NCBI GenBank assembly: GCA_021151615.1
Contig: JAGKXA010000058.1
Location: 1-20,669 of the forward strand
From: Cellvibrionaceae bacterium
Lineage (GTDB): Bacteria; Pseudomonadota; Gammaproteobacteria; Pseudomonadales; Cellvibrionaceae
Direction of reading: 5' to 3'
Length of the DNA: 20,669 nt
The notes under the pieces were generated by a model. It made no database searches. It was not told the origin of the DNA and saw nothing but the letters and a program-made list of their open reading frames with translations. The translations under genes were made by a program, and so were the position numbers. Shown here piece after piece: positions 1 through 12,500 of the stretch (position 1 is its first letter; each line of letters begins with the position of its first letter).

Positions 1-31
1 GCATTATATAAATAATAAAAACTTAATGATT

Positions 32-53
32 TTGTGATTACATTGGATCACAA
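32..53. promoter_or_regulatory. Inverted repeat, possible operator
   Basis: TTGTGAT (32-38) and ATCACAA (47-53) are perfect 7-base inverted arms separated by 8 bases. The half-sites resemble those of CRP/FNR-family regulators (TGTGA...TCACA), but the gap between TGTGA and TCACA is 10 bases rather than the usual 6, so a normal CRP site is unlikely. It may bind another dimeric regulator or be chance in AT-rich DNA. Confidence 0.35.
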
Positions 54-217
54 TAGTTTTTCTTATTTGTCAGCATAAATAATTGCCTGTACAAAAAATA
101 AATTAAAAACAAACCACCACCACTGCAACACCTCTACGAACCTGAAACGATTGCATGTTTAAACAGCAGCAATAGCGCGGTTAAAACTTCCGCACTGAGT
201 GCTGTTTTTAAAACACA

Positions 218-236
218 GCTGCAACAAACTTGCAGC
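218..236. repeat. Short hairpin in the NRPS leader
   Basis: GCTGCAA (218-224) and TTGCAGC (230-236) form a perfect 7-base stem with a 5-base loop, CAAAC. It lies 70 bases before the NRPS start codon. No T-run follows, so it is not a terminator. It could be an operator or an mRNA leader structure. Confidence 0.35.
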
Positions 237-270
237 AGTTACACTTACTTACAATCTTGCAACAGCGTTT

Positions 271-299
271 GTGATAGATGCTTATAGTGATAGGTGCTT
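271..299 (+). repeat. Imperfect tandem repeat abutting the NRPS start
   Basis: GTGATAGATGCTT (271-283) and GTGATAGGTGCTT (287-299) are two 13-base copies differing at one base, with a 16-base period. The second copy covers the place where a ribosome binding site would sit and supplies the only AGG (292-294), 11 bases before the ATG at 306. No strong Shine-Dalgarno sequence is present. Confidence 0.45.
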
Positions 300-305
300 G
301 TTTAG

Positions 306-3300
306 ATGGAAATTATCAATTCCCCCAAATTACCTTTAACCCCATCCCAACTGGATATATTTCTGGATCAGCAACGTGCACCTGACAGTAGCCGGTATAA
401 CATTGGCGGCTACTTCCAGATTATTGGCACACTGGATACGAAGCGCTTAACTTCCGCCATCACCGCAATTATTCAGGCCGAATCTGCGTTTCACCTGCAA
501 CTGGATTTATCTGAAGAACTGCCACAGCAATATCTTGTGCAACCGGAATCGCCGGATATTACTTGGCAGGATTTTTATCAAGCCACCCCAGACAAACAAA
601 CAGCCCGCGACAGCGCGCTTGAATGGTTGGAACGCAATTTTGCAACACCTTTCACGTTGCAGGCGTCACTCTTCCAACTCGCTGTTTGCAAAATTGCACA
701 AGATGAACACTGGCTCTACTTAAAAACCCACCACCTGATTATGGATGGTTGGAGTTATGCGCTGTTTATTAAACGCGTTATGGATTATTACAGTAGTGAT
801 ATTAGGGATACAGCCCCGCTGTCATCGTCTGGTTATTGGGAGTTTATTCAACGCAAACATCAGCAACAGATTGCTATACCGGCAGCAGATAACCAGTCGA
901 AAGAGCGCACTTACTGGCAAGAACGGCTGGCCACCAGCCCTGATCACCTGTTGGTACAACGCAGTACAAGTTCACTCACCGACCAGTCAGGCAATACCAG
1001 CAAGCGCCATCAATTTATTGTCAGCGCTGCCGACATTGCACCGCTGCTCGCCCAAGCCAAACAGCAAAACACCTCTGCGTTTCATGCGCTGCTTGCGCTG
1101 ATTTATTGTTATTTCATGCGCGCAACGGGCACCCATGACCTGGTCATTGGAACGCCACTTCACAAGCGCAACAATGCCCGCAACAAACACATTATCGGCA
1201 TGCTGGCCGACACCTCACCCACCCGCATCCAGACATCACCGGGTAGTTCTTACACTGAGGTATTAACAGAGATAAAACTGAATTTATTGCGCGACTTTCG
1301 CCACCAGGAATATTCACTGGGCCAAATACACCGGGAAGTTAATAACCTGGGCGAACGTCGCGATCGACTCTACGATGTGTTTGTGTCTTTTGAAAATTTT
1401 GCCTATCAGCAAATCACCCACTCAGGTCTGCAGATTACTCCCTACCCCATTACCCATCGTCAGGATAAAACACCTTTTAGCTTGTTTATTCGCCAATACG
1501 CGATATCGGGTGATTTCGAATTTGATTTGCAATTGCACTGCGACTTTTTTTCCACTGATGATACCCACTGGATTGAAGGTCGCTTGCGTCATTTAATTAA
1601 GCAGTTAGCCATTCAACCAGACCTTGACCTACGCCAACTAAGTTGGTTACCGAATCATGAACTGCAAGCGCTACAAACTATTAATCAATTTGCACCTGCA
1701 GTCGCAGAATATCCTCATGCGCTTGAACGCTTTGCGCAAGTGGTACAAAGAAACCTGCATACCCCTGCCGTTATTGGCAATGACCAATCATTAAGCTATC
1801 AGGAATTGGATCAGGCCAGTAATACTTTTGCGCACTGGCTAATCGCACAGAAAATTACCCGGGGCGCAGGTATAGGTGTTTGTATGGATCGCACCAGCGA
1901 TCTACTGGTAGTGTTACTGGGGATTTGGAAAGCTGGTGCTGCCTATATTCCATTGGATCCACAATATCCCACTGCACGCCTGCATCAAGTCGTAGAGCAT
2001 TCACAATTGCAATGGGTCATTGCGCACTCCGCCTACACACCACTATTTGCGAGCATAAAAATTCATTGTTGCGTGTTTTCGCCTGAATTAATTAGCGGCA
2101 ATCAACACACAGATTTTTACCCGGCAATCAATTATTCATTAAGCGATTTGGCTTACGTAATCTATACCTCTGGCTCTACCGGAATTCCCAAGGGTGTCGC
2201 CATTGAGCACGCTAGTATGGCCAACTTTTTAACGGCTATGGCAAACGCTCCTGGCATAAATGCCAACACCACCCTGCTGGCAGTCACCACCATCAGTTTT
2301 GATATTCATGTTCTGGAATTATTTTTACCATTGCTAAACGGTGCAACGCTGGTTCTTGCCTCGAGTGATCAGGTACGCGATGCCTTCGCCTTGCGCGAAT
2401 TAATGCAAAACCACAATGTGAATATGATGCAGGCCACCCCAGCCACCTGGAAAATGTTATTCCATGCCGATTGGCAACCCGATAACCACTTTAAAGCCTT
2501 GTGCGGTGGTGAAGCCATGCCACCGGTATTATTGGAAAAGTTCCACCAGTTTTCGCAGGTGGAATTGTGGAATATGTATGGCCCCACCGAAGCCACTGTC
2601 TGGTCCTCAACGGCACTGCTTCAGGCCGCTAACGATCAAGGTAAAAAAGCCCATGAAGCATGCACTCAAAAAATAGGTAGCAAGGAGATTCACCTGGGTC
2701 ATCCCATCAGCAATTGTTGTTATTTTGTGCTGGATGCACTGGGCTATCCAACAGGATTTAATTTACCCGGTGAGCTGTATATCGGCGGCCACTGCCTTGC
2801 GCGCGAATATATTCACGATACCGAAAAAACGGCGGCCAGCTTTATATGGCACAAGCTGCCCGGCATGGAATTGCAACGCATCTATAAAACCGGGGACAGT
2901 GTTGAGCTCACCGACAAACACCAACTACATTTTCGCAGCCGCAATGATGACCAGGTAAAAGTTCGCGGCTACAGAATTGAACTGGGTGATATTGAGGCGG
3001 CGCTCATGAAGCACCCGCAAGTAAAAGATGCTGCAGTCAAAATCTGGCGTGATGCACGCGGCGAAAATTATCTTGCTGCTTATTGTGTGGCAAAAACAAC
3101 GAGCATTAGCAATGAAGTATTGGCAAACGACCTGAAACATAGTTTACCTGAGTACATGTTGCCCGCTGCTTACACCTGGCTGGAGGCATTGCCATTAACA
3201 GCTAACGGAAAAATCAATCGCAAAGTGCTGGCAGAACCAGAGTTAAACAATCAAGCCGGTACGCAGGAATTACCGCAATCACCACTGGAAAAAACCATTG

Positions 3301-3530
3301 CCGCTATTTGGGTCGATGTACTGGCAGTAGAGAGCCCCAAGCGCAACGATGATTTTTTCCGTTTGGGCGGCGACTCCATCAGCAATATCCAAATGGTTAA
3401 TCGCCTGCGCAAAGCGGGTATTGCGGCTGAAGCCGCCGATATTTTCCAACATTCCCGCCTTGCAGATTTTGCAGATCTATTAGCATCGCGGTTGGCAAAC
3501 CCCAATAGAGTAATGATTGACAACAGCACA
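306..3530 (+). other. NRPS module 1: C-A-T, predicted glycine
   Basis: The condensation domain spans about residues 8-445 with HHLIMDG at 142-148. It sits first in the protein and has no loading module before it, which fits a starter type that attaches an acyl chain; a D-donor-accepting type is the alternative. The adenylation domain is about 472-980, with the TSGSTG core at 621-626, FDIHVLE from 665 and YGPTE from 758. Aligned by eye to GrsA PheA, the pocket reads D-I-L-Q-L-G-M-V-W-K, close to the glycine code DILQLGLIWK as I remember it. The carrier has LGGDSI with S1024. LGGDS is often seen before epimerases, but none follows here, which is harmless because glycine is achiral. Confidence 0.8.
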
Positions 3531-6500
3531 CTGAAGCTAACCGAGGACAACCAAAACTCGCCCTTTTTGCTCAGTTCTGCCCAACAGCGTTTATATATTT
3601 TGCAGCAATTGGAAGCCAGTGAAACGGCTTACAATATGTACGGTGCCTTTTTAATTCGCGGCCTAATGAATCACGCGCAATTAGCACAGGCATTTTCACA
3701 ATTGCTGAAGCGCCACCCTGCGTTACGCAGCCGTTTCTATGAAAGCCAGGGTGAACTTTTTCAGCAGGTTATGCCAGCCGATAATTTCTTGCTGGAGCAA
3801 AAAATATTTTCAATAGACTTATCAGAAAATTTATCTAACTGGTTGCCCACAGCCATCCGGGGGTTTGTACGGCCATTCGACTTAAACCATCCACCTTTGT
3901 TGCGGGCACAGCTTTGGCAAGGTGAGGCGCAACAACATGTCTTGCTCATCGATATGCATCACCTGGTAGCCGATGGTTTGTCTATCAACATTTTCCTGCG
4001 CGATTTATTTTCACTGTATGAACAGCAATTGCTACCAGCATTGCCCGCTGATTATCGCGATTTCATCCAGCAGCAAACAGATTGGCAGCAAAGCCATGCA
4101 TGGCAGCAAGCCACCAACTATTGGCAACAACAATTTTCAGGCACTCTGCCCAGCCTGGATTTTCCAACGGATTACACGCGCCCGGCGCAGCAGCAATTTT
4201 CTGGTAAACGCCTTGGCTTTTCTTTAAGCAATGCGCAGAGTGATGCTGTTAGAAATCTGGCCCGACAAAATAATGTCAGCTTATTTATGTTATTGCTGGC
4301 TGCCTATAATCTGCTGCTAGCCAAATATACCGGGCGTGAAGATATAGTTGTAGGTACGCCGGTTAGCAATCGTCCTAACGAACACTTTGATGAACTGGTA
4401 GGATTATTTGTTAATACCTTACCGTTACGCACCTATCCATCGCCCACCAAATCTCTGCCTGAATTTTTACAAGAAATTAAAACCAACGTCAGCCAGGCGT
4501 TTTTGTACAAGCACTACCCGTTCGAACAATTAATTGACCATCTCGGGCTAGCGCGCGATTTAAGCCGCAACCCATTGTTCGACTGCGCGCTGGTACTGCA
4601 AGCAGACGCGCTCCCGGAAATTACCACGACAACATTGGCAGTGACTCCCTTGCCGATTACCTACCAACATGCAAAATTCGATTTAACACTGGATGCAGTT
4701 GACAAGGGATCATACATTCACTTTGATCTTGAATATGCCAGCCATTTATTTAATGAACAGCGCATTCAGTCCCTAGGGCAACAGTTTATTGTGCTCCTGC
4801 AAAATATGGTGGAACAACCCAATGCGCCATTAGGTGCGCTCAGTTTGTTAAATGACGCTGAGCGCTACAGATTGCTGCATGCATTTAATAACACCGAAAA
4901 ATACTACCCACAGCACCAAACGCTAACCAGCATTTTTGAACAACAAGTTGTAAAAACACCGGAGCAAATCGCCGTAGGTTTTGCAGAAAATTCCTTCAGC
5001 TATCACCAATTAAATGCAAAAGCCAATCAGCTTGCTCATCAGTTAATCGCAGCAGGTATCGGCAACAACCAGATAGTTGCTGTAATGCTGGAACGCAGCC
5101 TGGAAATGCCGGTCGCAATACTCGCCATTATTAAAGCCGGTGCTGCCTATTTACCTATAGCCCCCAATTTGCCACAAGAACGAATTGAATACATGCTGGC
5201 AGACAGCAACGTACCCGCATTAATTACCACCACAAAGGACAGTGCACAGGCAACGGGATTTACAGGAAAAATATTGCACCTGGATAATGTGTCGCTGTTG
5301 ACTGGCCCGGACACTAATCCCGCTCTGCAATCCGGACCAGATGATCTTGCCTATGTCATTTACACATCCGGTTCCACCGGTCGCCCCAAAGGCGCGATGG
5401 TTGAACACCGCGCGGTGGTGAATCGTATTTACTGGATGCAGGATAAGTACCCACTGTCCGCTACAGATGTGATTTTACAAAAAACCCCTTATACTTTTGA
5501 TGTCTCTGTGTGGGAATTGTTCTGGTGGTCGTTCGCAGGTGCCTCAGTCTATTTTATTGCGCCCGATGCAGAAAAAGATCCACAACAGATTTTTTCCTGC
5601 ATTGAAAAACAGCGCATTTCCATTTTGCATTTCGTTCCCTCCATGCTGACCGCATCGCTGGAATTTTTAGCGGTGCATCAAAGCAACCGCTGGAACCTGA
5701 ACAGCTTGCGCTATGTTTTTGCCAGTGGCGAAGCCTTAAACCCGCATCAGGTAGAAGAGTTTAACCACTTGATTCACCCACACTCAGGGGCGCAATTAAT
5801 CAATCTCTATGGCCCCACTGAAGCCGCCATTGATGTGACGTATTTTGATTGCCCGGTAAACGGCAAGGTCAAGCGCGTTCCTATTGGAAAACCCATCGAT
5901 AATATTCGTTTGCATATTCTCGATAACCAGCAACAACTGGTTCCACTGGGGATTGCGGGGGAATTGTATATTTCCGGCATTGGCGTTGGCCGTGGTTATA
6001 TTAATAAACCAGAACTAACTGCCGAGAAATTTTTGGCTGATCCGTTTTTTCCCGGGCAGCGCATGTATCGCACCGGAGACCTGTGCCGCTGGTTGGAAGA
6101 CGGCAACGTTGAATACCTTGGACGACTGGATCACCAGGTAAAAATTCGCGGATACCGCATTGAACTCGGTGAAATTGAAACTTGTCTACTGAACCACCCA
6201 GCGGTACGCGAAGCCACAGTAACCGCCTTGAAAAATAGCGCCGGGCAAGATTTTTTATGCGCATACCTGGTAACACGCGCCGCTGTTGCCATTGCGCAGC
6301 TGCGTTCACACCTTACTGAATCAGTGCCAGACTATATGGTACCCGCAGAATTCGTATTGCTGGAACATATGCCGCTAAACCCCAGTGGCAAGGTGGATCG
6401 CAAACAATTACCTGCGCCGCAAATCAGCGCACCAGCTGCCACCAAGGGTATCGATGATTCACAACTCAGCGATACTGAACGCAACCTGCTACACATAATG

Positions 6501-9500
6501 CGCACGTTGTTAAGCAACCCGGCATTGGGGCCGGAAGATAATTTCTTTCACAGCGGTGGTGATTCGATCCGTGCTATCCAATTTTCGGCGCGTGCAGCAC
6601 AACAGGGTTTTAGCATCAGCATTAAAGATATCTTCAAATATCCCAATCTACGTCAATTGGTTCAACACAGGTTACGCCCTGCTTTGCAACAAACAACATT
6701 ACCAGCACATCCAACAGTCACGGGCGATATCGCATTAACACCCATTCAGCTGGCATTTTTTGAACAGCGGCTAACGCAACCCGATGCGTATTGCCAGTAT
6801 ATTATTTTACAAACACCAAGAGTTGACCCAAACCACCTGCAGCAGGCATTAAATTGTCTGATGCAACAGCATCCATTGTTAAACGCGAAAGTAATTGACA
6901 CGGACGCGGATAATGTCCCGCAAGCGAGTCAACTGCATATTACGGAAGGTAATCTACAGCAATGGCAAGATACGCAATTTATCCAACGTATAAGCACCGC
7001 AGATACCAGCAATCAAATTGAATCTGAATTAAACCGGTTACTGCAGGATCTGCATAACTGCATCGCATTGGACAAAGCACTTTACGCAGCGGGTCTTTTA
7101 TCCACAACCACACAGGATTACTTGCTGATTAGTATTCACCATTTAATTATTGATGGTGTTTCCTGGCGCATCCTTCTGGATGATTTGAATCATTATTATC
7201 AAACGGAGAATAGTGGCGTTCCAATACAACTCAGTCCACCCTCAACACTTCCAAATGAATGGGTGCAAGCAAGCAAAGCCTGCACAAAAACCAGTCATGT
7301 GCAAAAGCAATTTACCTATTGGCAAGCAATACAGAAATCTATTCCCGCTGCGCGACTGGAGATTGCAGAAGGGATGCTTGATGGCAGCCTGCAAACAGAA
7401 TCTATCAACGATGGCTTGTCCCGAATCGAAACATTGCCGTTGCTCACTACCGCTCACACAGCCTATAACACCGACACCCAGGATTTATTGATCAGTGCAT
7501 TTGCACTGGCCTGGCACCAGTGGACAGGGAAATTGCGCGTAGCGCTGGATTTGGAAGCACACGGACGTCATTTACCTTTCGATCCACTGGATAGTTCGCG
7601 CAGCATAGGTTGGTTTACCGCGATATTTCCCTGGATAACAGATCTGGATAGGAATACGTCACTCTCTCACAAGATCCAACACATTAAAGAATCCTTGCGT
7701 CGAATACCCGATAAAGGTATTGGTTTTGGATTGCTGAAATATTTCGGCACAGAAGAACAGCAACAACAGTTACGCACCAACGGGCCAGACATTTTATTTA
7801 ATTATCTTGGTCATCTGGATAGCGGAAGCCCTAAATGGAAATTGCACAACACCGGCCTTTATTCAGGTCCACAGAATCGGCGCAGCCATAGCATTGAAAT
7901 CACCATGGCGATCAAGGACGAACAGCTAACTTGGGAGATTCACTTTTCAGGCAGGCAGTTTTCCGCATCAAGAATAGCTAAATTTAACCAGTTATTGCGC
8001 GCACAACTATTGGACATTAGCGCCCATTGTTGTCAACAAACAGCTGCACAGCAAACACCCAGCGATTTGGGCGATGCGCATTATTCACTGGAAACCTTCC
8101 ATCAACTGGCGCGACGACTGGAAAGCCAGGGGCCAATCACCGCCATTCGTAAACTTACACCAACCCAAGCGGGTATTTATTTTCACACGCAGCAACAACA
8201 TTCGGAACTCTACTACGAAGAATTGGGACTATCGCTAAACCAGGCACTGGATGCAGAATTGTTGCAACTGGCATTAAACCAGTTGGCAAAAAAGCACAGT
8301 ATTTTGCGCAGCCTGTTTATCCAGGAAGGCACCGAAGAGGTTCGGCAGATGGTCTGCGACAATGTGCGCACCACAGTGAATTTTAGCGATATATCTGGCC
8401 TGACGAACAACGCGCAGGAAGAATGGCTTAACCAACAAAAACATCAGCTACGCACTGCTGGTTTTGATTGGCAATTGCCATTGCTGGGGTTGCATTTGTT
8501 TAAAACGGGAGAGCAGAAATCCCAGCTGTTATTTACTTACCACCATTTAATTCTGGATGGCTGGAGCTGCGCTGCATTCATTGAAGAATTGTTAGCACGC
8601 TATCTTGAATTACAACAGCACAGGTTTTTAGCCCCAACAGAAAAGCAAAGCGTAGAACAACATTCAACAACAAAACCGTCCGCCGATTTTGGTGATTACC
8701 TGGTATGGCTGGCCGAGCAAAACCCGGAGCAGGCGCGCGATTTCTGGCGCGCCCAATTAGCAGACATAGATGATTTAACTCGTCTCCCCGGTGAAATTGC
8801 CGCAGAGAATACTGGGCATTCATTGCAGGAAACCGAATACCAACTACCCGCACATTATTTGCAAGGGTTGCAACAATTAGCCACAGACTATGAGGTAACA
8901 CTCAACACACTGATTCAAGCCGCCTGGGGGTTGCTACTGCAAGGCTACAATAATTCCAATGAAGCCTTGTTTGTCAGCGTAGTATCTGGCCGAACGGCGC
9001 CCATTGCGGGTATTGAGCACATGTTGGGTTTATTTATTAATAGTATTCCGGTACGCATTACGGCTCCGCCATTTGATCAGCAGCACTCTGCAATACAGGA
9101 TATTCAGCAGTGGCTGTGCAAGCTGCAAGAAAACCATTTGCAGGCCGAGCAACACGCCTTTATTGGCTTGGCCGATATAGCCAGTGCTGCCACTATCTCC
9201 AGTGATCTATTTCGCCATCTGCTGGTGTTTGAGAACTACCCGGTACAAGATAAATTGCTGGGCAATAATTTGCGTATTGATGGAATCAGCCTGCATGAGC
9301 AAACCCATTACGATTTTAATTTACTGATTCAGCCAGCAGAACAACTGGTGTTTCGTTTTATCGTGAATACCCAGGTGCACCCCGCCGCCAGCGTAGCGCG
9401 CATTGCCGAACATTTGCTGGAGCTGCTGCGTACCTGGGTTAAGCATAAGAATATTGTATTACCCAACACCATTATTAACCCGGCAGAAACCCGGGAATTA

Positions 9501-12500
9501 ATTACACTTGGTACAGCCCAGGGCACTCCTTTAGCACCGGAAGACAATCTGATTGCCCGCTTTTTACAACAGCAACAATTGACACCCCGTGCCCTTGCTG
9601 TATGCGATAACGCTATGCAAATTAACTACACCCAGCTTGCGCAACAAGCACGGCAAATTGCACAACATTTACTCGCACAAGGGATTCGCACCGAACAACC
9701 GGTGGCATTGTTGGCAAACAGGTCTTGCAACATGGTTGCCGCACTCCTCGGAATTTTGCAAAGCGGTGCCGTGGTTGTGCCCATAGATCCACATTTGCCT
9801 GATGAGCGCATCCACTACTTATTAACTGACTCTACCGCCACTTATGTTCTGGTCGATGAAATTAAACCCGATTTGGCGCAAACCCGCCCTGAAATTAAGC
9901 AATTTACGCTTAGCGATTGGTTAACCACACCGGCTGCATTGGATTCAACACAATTACCACCACTGAATAATGCCCAACTGCTTTACCTGATTTACACCTC
10001 TGGCACCACCGGAGCCCCCAAGGGAGTAATGTTGGAGCAGCGCAATTTACTAGCATTGATTGATAGCCAGACACAGCAAGGATTATTGCACTTTAAGAAA
10101 CAGGTGCTGCAATTTGCAACCCACAGCTTTGATGTTTGCTACCAGGAAATTTTCAGCACATTGTTAGCAGGCGGATGCTTGCACATTATTGACGAGCAAC
10201 TAAAGAAGGATGCCGATTACCTGCTGGAGTTTATTCGCACCAATACTATAGATACGCTGTTTTTACCAACTGCCTATTTCAAGTTTTTATTTTCAACACC
10301 GGAGCGAATCGCACAAATTCCCGCATGTGTGGAACATATTATTACCGCCGGTGAACAATTACTGGTATCACCCCATTTGCGTCAGTTCTTGCAAGCAAGC
10401 AAGGTGCTGTTGCACAACCATTATGGCCCCTCTGAAACTCACGTAGTCACCACACAGGTGTTGAGCAACCAGACTGTCATTGCTGATATTCCGCCAATAG
10501 GTAAACCGATAAACGGTACGGGAATTTACTTACTGGACAAGCACGGCAAGCTGCAAACGCGTGGGGCCGTTGGTGAAATTTTTATTGGCGGCGCCAGTGT
10601 AGGGCGCGGGTATTGGCAAAAGCCATCACTCACGCAAGAACGTTTTTTATCTACCGTTGATTTAGCGGCACTGACTGGAAATATTTATTTCTCCAGCACT
10701 GAATTTCTGGCGATTAACGGCGAGCGTATTTATCGCACAGGCGATCTGGGTTACTGGAGTGAATCCGGTGAGTTAATTTACTTAGGCCGTGGCGACCAAC
10801 AAGTCAAAGTGCGCGGCTATCGTATTGAACCAGGCGAAATAGAAGCTTGTCTGCGCAAACAGGCTAGCATCCATGAAGCGGCAGTTATCGCTCAACGTGA
10901 TCCGCAGGGCAATAATTATTTGGTTGCTTATGTAGTACTCAATTCAGCAGTTTCAGAAGAAGTAGCACTAGACACTATTAAACAGAAACTCACCAGCGAA
11001 TTGCCCGTTTATATGCAGCCGGCTTTCCTTGTCCCACTTGTACAACTGCCTATTACAGCCAACGGCAAACTGGATAAACGCGCACTGCCTGAAGTCACAA
11101 TGTCAACCAAGAGCAATGCACAAAAGCCCATTAACAAAATACAAATTAATCTGGCGCGCTTCTGGCAGGAATTATTAGGAATTCCAGAACCCCGCCTGGA
11201 TATTGATTTCTTTGCTGTTGGTGGGCATTCATTGAATGCAGTAGCTCTAGCGGCACGTATCCGGCGCGAATGGAATATTGTTGTTTCACTCAAAGAATTA
11301 TTTGTAGCACGAACGTTGGAACAGCAAGCAGAATTAATTTCCACCAAAAACGCAAAGAATAATTTGGCGGAACACATTGCCGAACTAACATCGACCAACA
11401 TCGCCAACGAAGTAGCTCCAAACCTGGTGATTTCCCCGGCGACAGACAGCCCTACTCGCTTCACACCGGGCAACTGGATTCCATTGTCTTCAGCACAACA
11501 GCGCCTTTACGTGCTTGATCAGTTGGCAGGGCCAAATACTAACTACAACATTCCCTTTGTCGCACAGATACAATCTGGTATCGATTTACCCCAACTCCAC
11601 ATTGCATTACAGCAATTGGTGGAACGCCATAGTATTTTACGTGTACGCATTGCTATCCATGAAGGACAGCCGATGCAAACCATTGTGCAAGATGCTATCG
11701 CTATTCAGCATCATGCTATTGCCGCAGAGGAGTTGGATTATTACCTGACCAGCTGGGTTAAGCCGTTTACTTTACATCAGCAACCATTATTCCGCATTCA
11801 ATTACTGGACATTGAAAACACTAAAACCCATTGGTTGCTACTGGATTTACACCACATTATTGCCGATGGTGTCACCGTTGAAATTTTGCTGCGTGACCTC
11901 CTGGCTTTATACAAAGACGAAACATTAGCAACACCTGAGTATGATTATTCAGCACTCATTGATTGGCAAACAAACTGGCAACACACAAGCAATTACCAAA
12001 CCCAAAAACACCATTGGTTAAACCGTTTTCGCCACTTACCGCCGGTAATGGAATTGCCGCTGGATTTTACACGCCCACCGGAACGCAGCGCTGCGGGTGC
12101 TGAATTTTCATTGCCACTGGATTCTACACTGGCAAACGCGTTGGAAAATTTTGCACAACAACAAGGTACCAGTGTATTTGCGGTGGCATTAACGGCTTAT
12201 GCACTTTGGCTGTGGCGGTACAGCGGTGAAACTGACATGGCTATTGGCATACCAGTTTCCGGGCGCAGCCAGGCCGAGTTTGCCAATACTCCAGGGTTAA
12301 TGGTTAACAGCCTCGCCTTGCATATCCATCTGGATGCCGAGCAAACCGCTCAAGCCTGTGTGCAACAGATTTCCGCACAATTGCTTGAAGATTTACAGCA
12401 TCAGGATTTTCCATTTGACGCACTGGTCAATGCGCTGGAACTACCACGCAACCCTGGGCGCAATGCGCTCTTCGACACCATGTTTTCACTGGGTAATGAT

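Larger units (their letters stand above)
1..305. other. AT-rich non-coding leader upstream of the NRPS gene
   Basis: This stretch has no convincing gene on either strand. It is markedly AT-rich, especially in the first 110 bases, as is common for promoter regions. It contains an inverted repeat at 32-53, a run of small palindromes at 192-214 (GCACT-G-AGTGC, then GTTTT-T-AAAAC), a hairpin at 218-236 and an imperfect tandem repeat at 271-299. I could not pick a convincing -35/-10 pair with normal spacing. A gene-free leader this long suggests that the NRPS gene starts its own transcript rather than lying inside an operon, but the sequence before base 1 is not visible. Confidence 0.6.

Noticed and set aside
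34..52. CRP binding site
   Set aside because: The TGTGA and TCACA halves are there, but 10 bases separate them instead of 6, so the halves would not match the dimer geometry.
11009..11473. 154-codon minus-strand open frame inside the NRPS
   Set aside because: It lies wholly antisense to the A3 end, carrier 3 and the linker into C4, with no family resemblance. Long antisense frames are expected by chance in a 15 kb gene.
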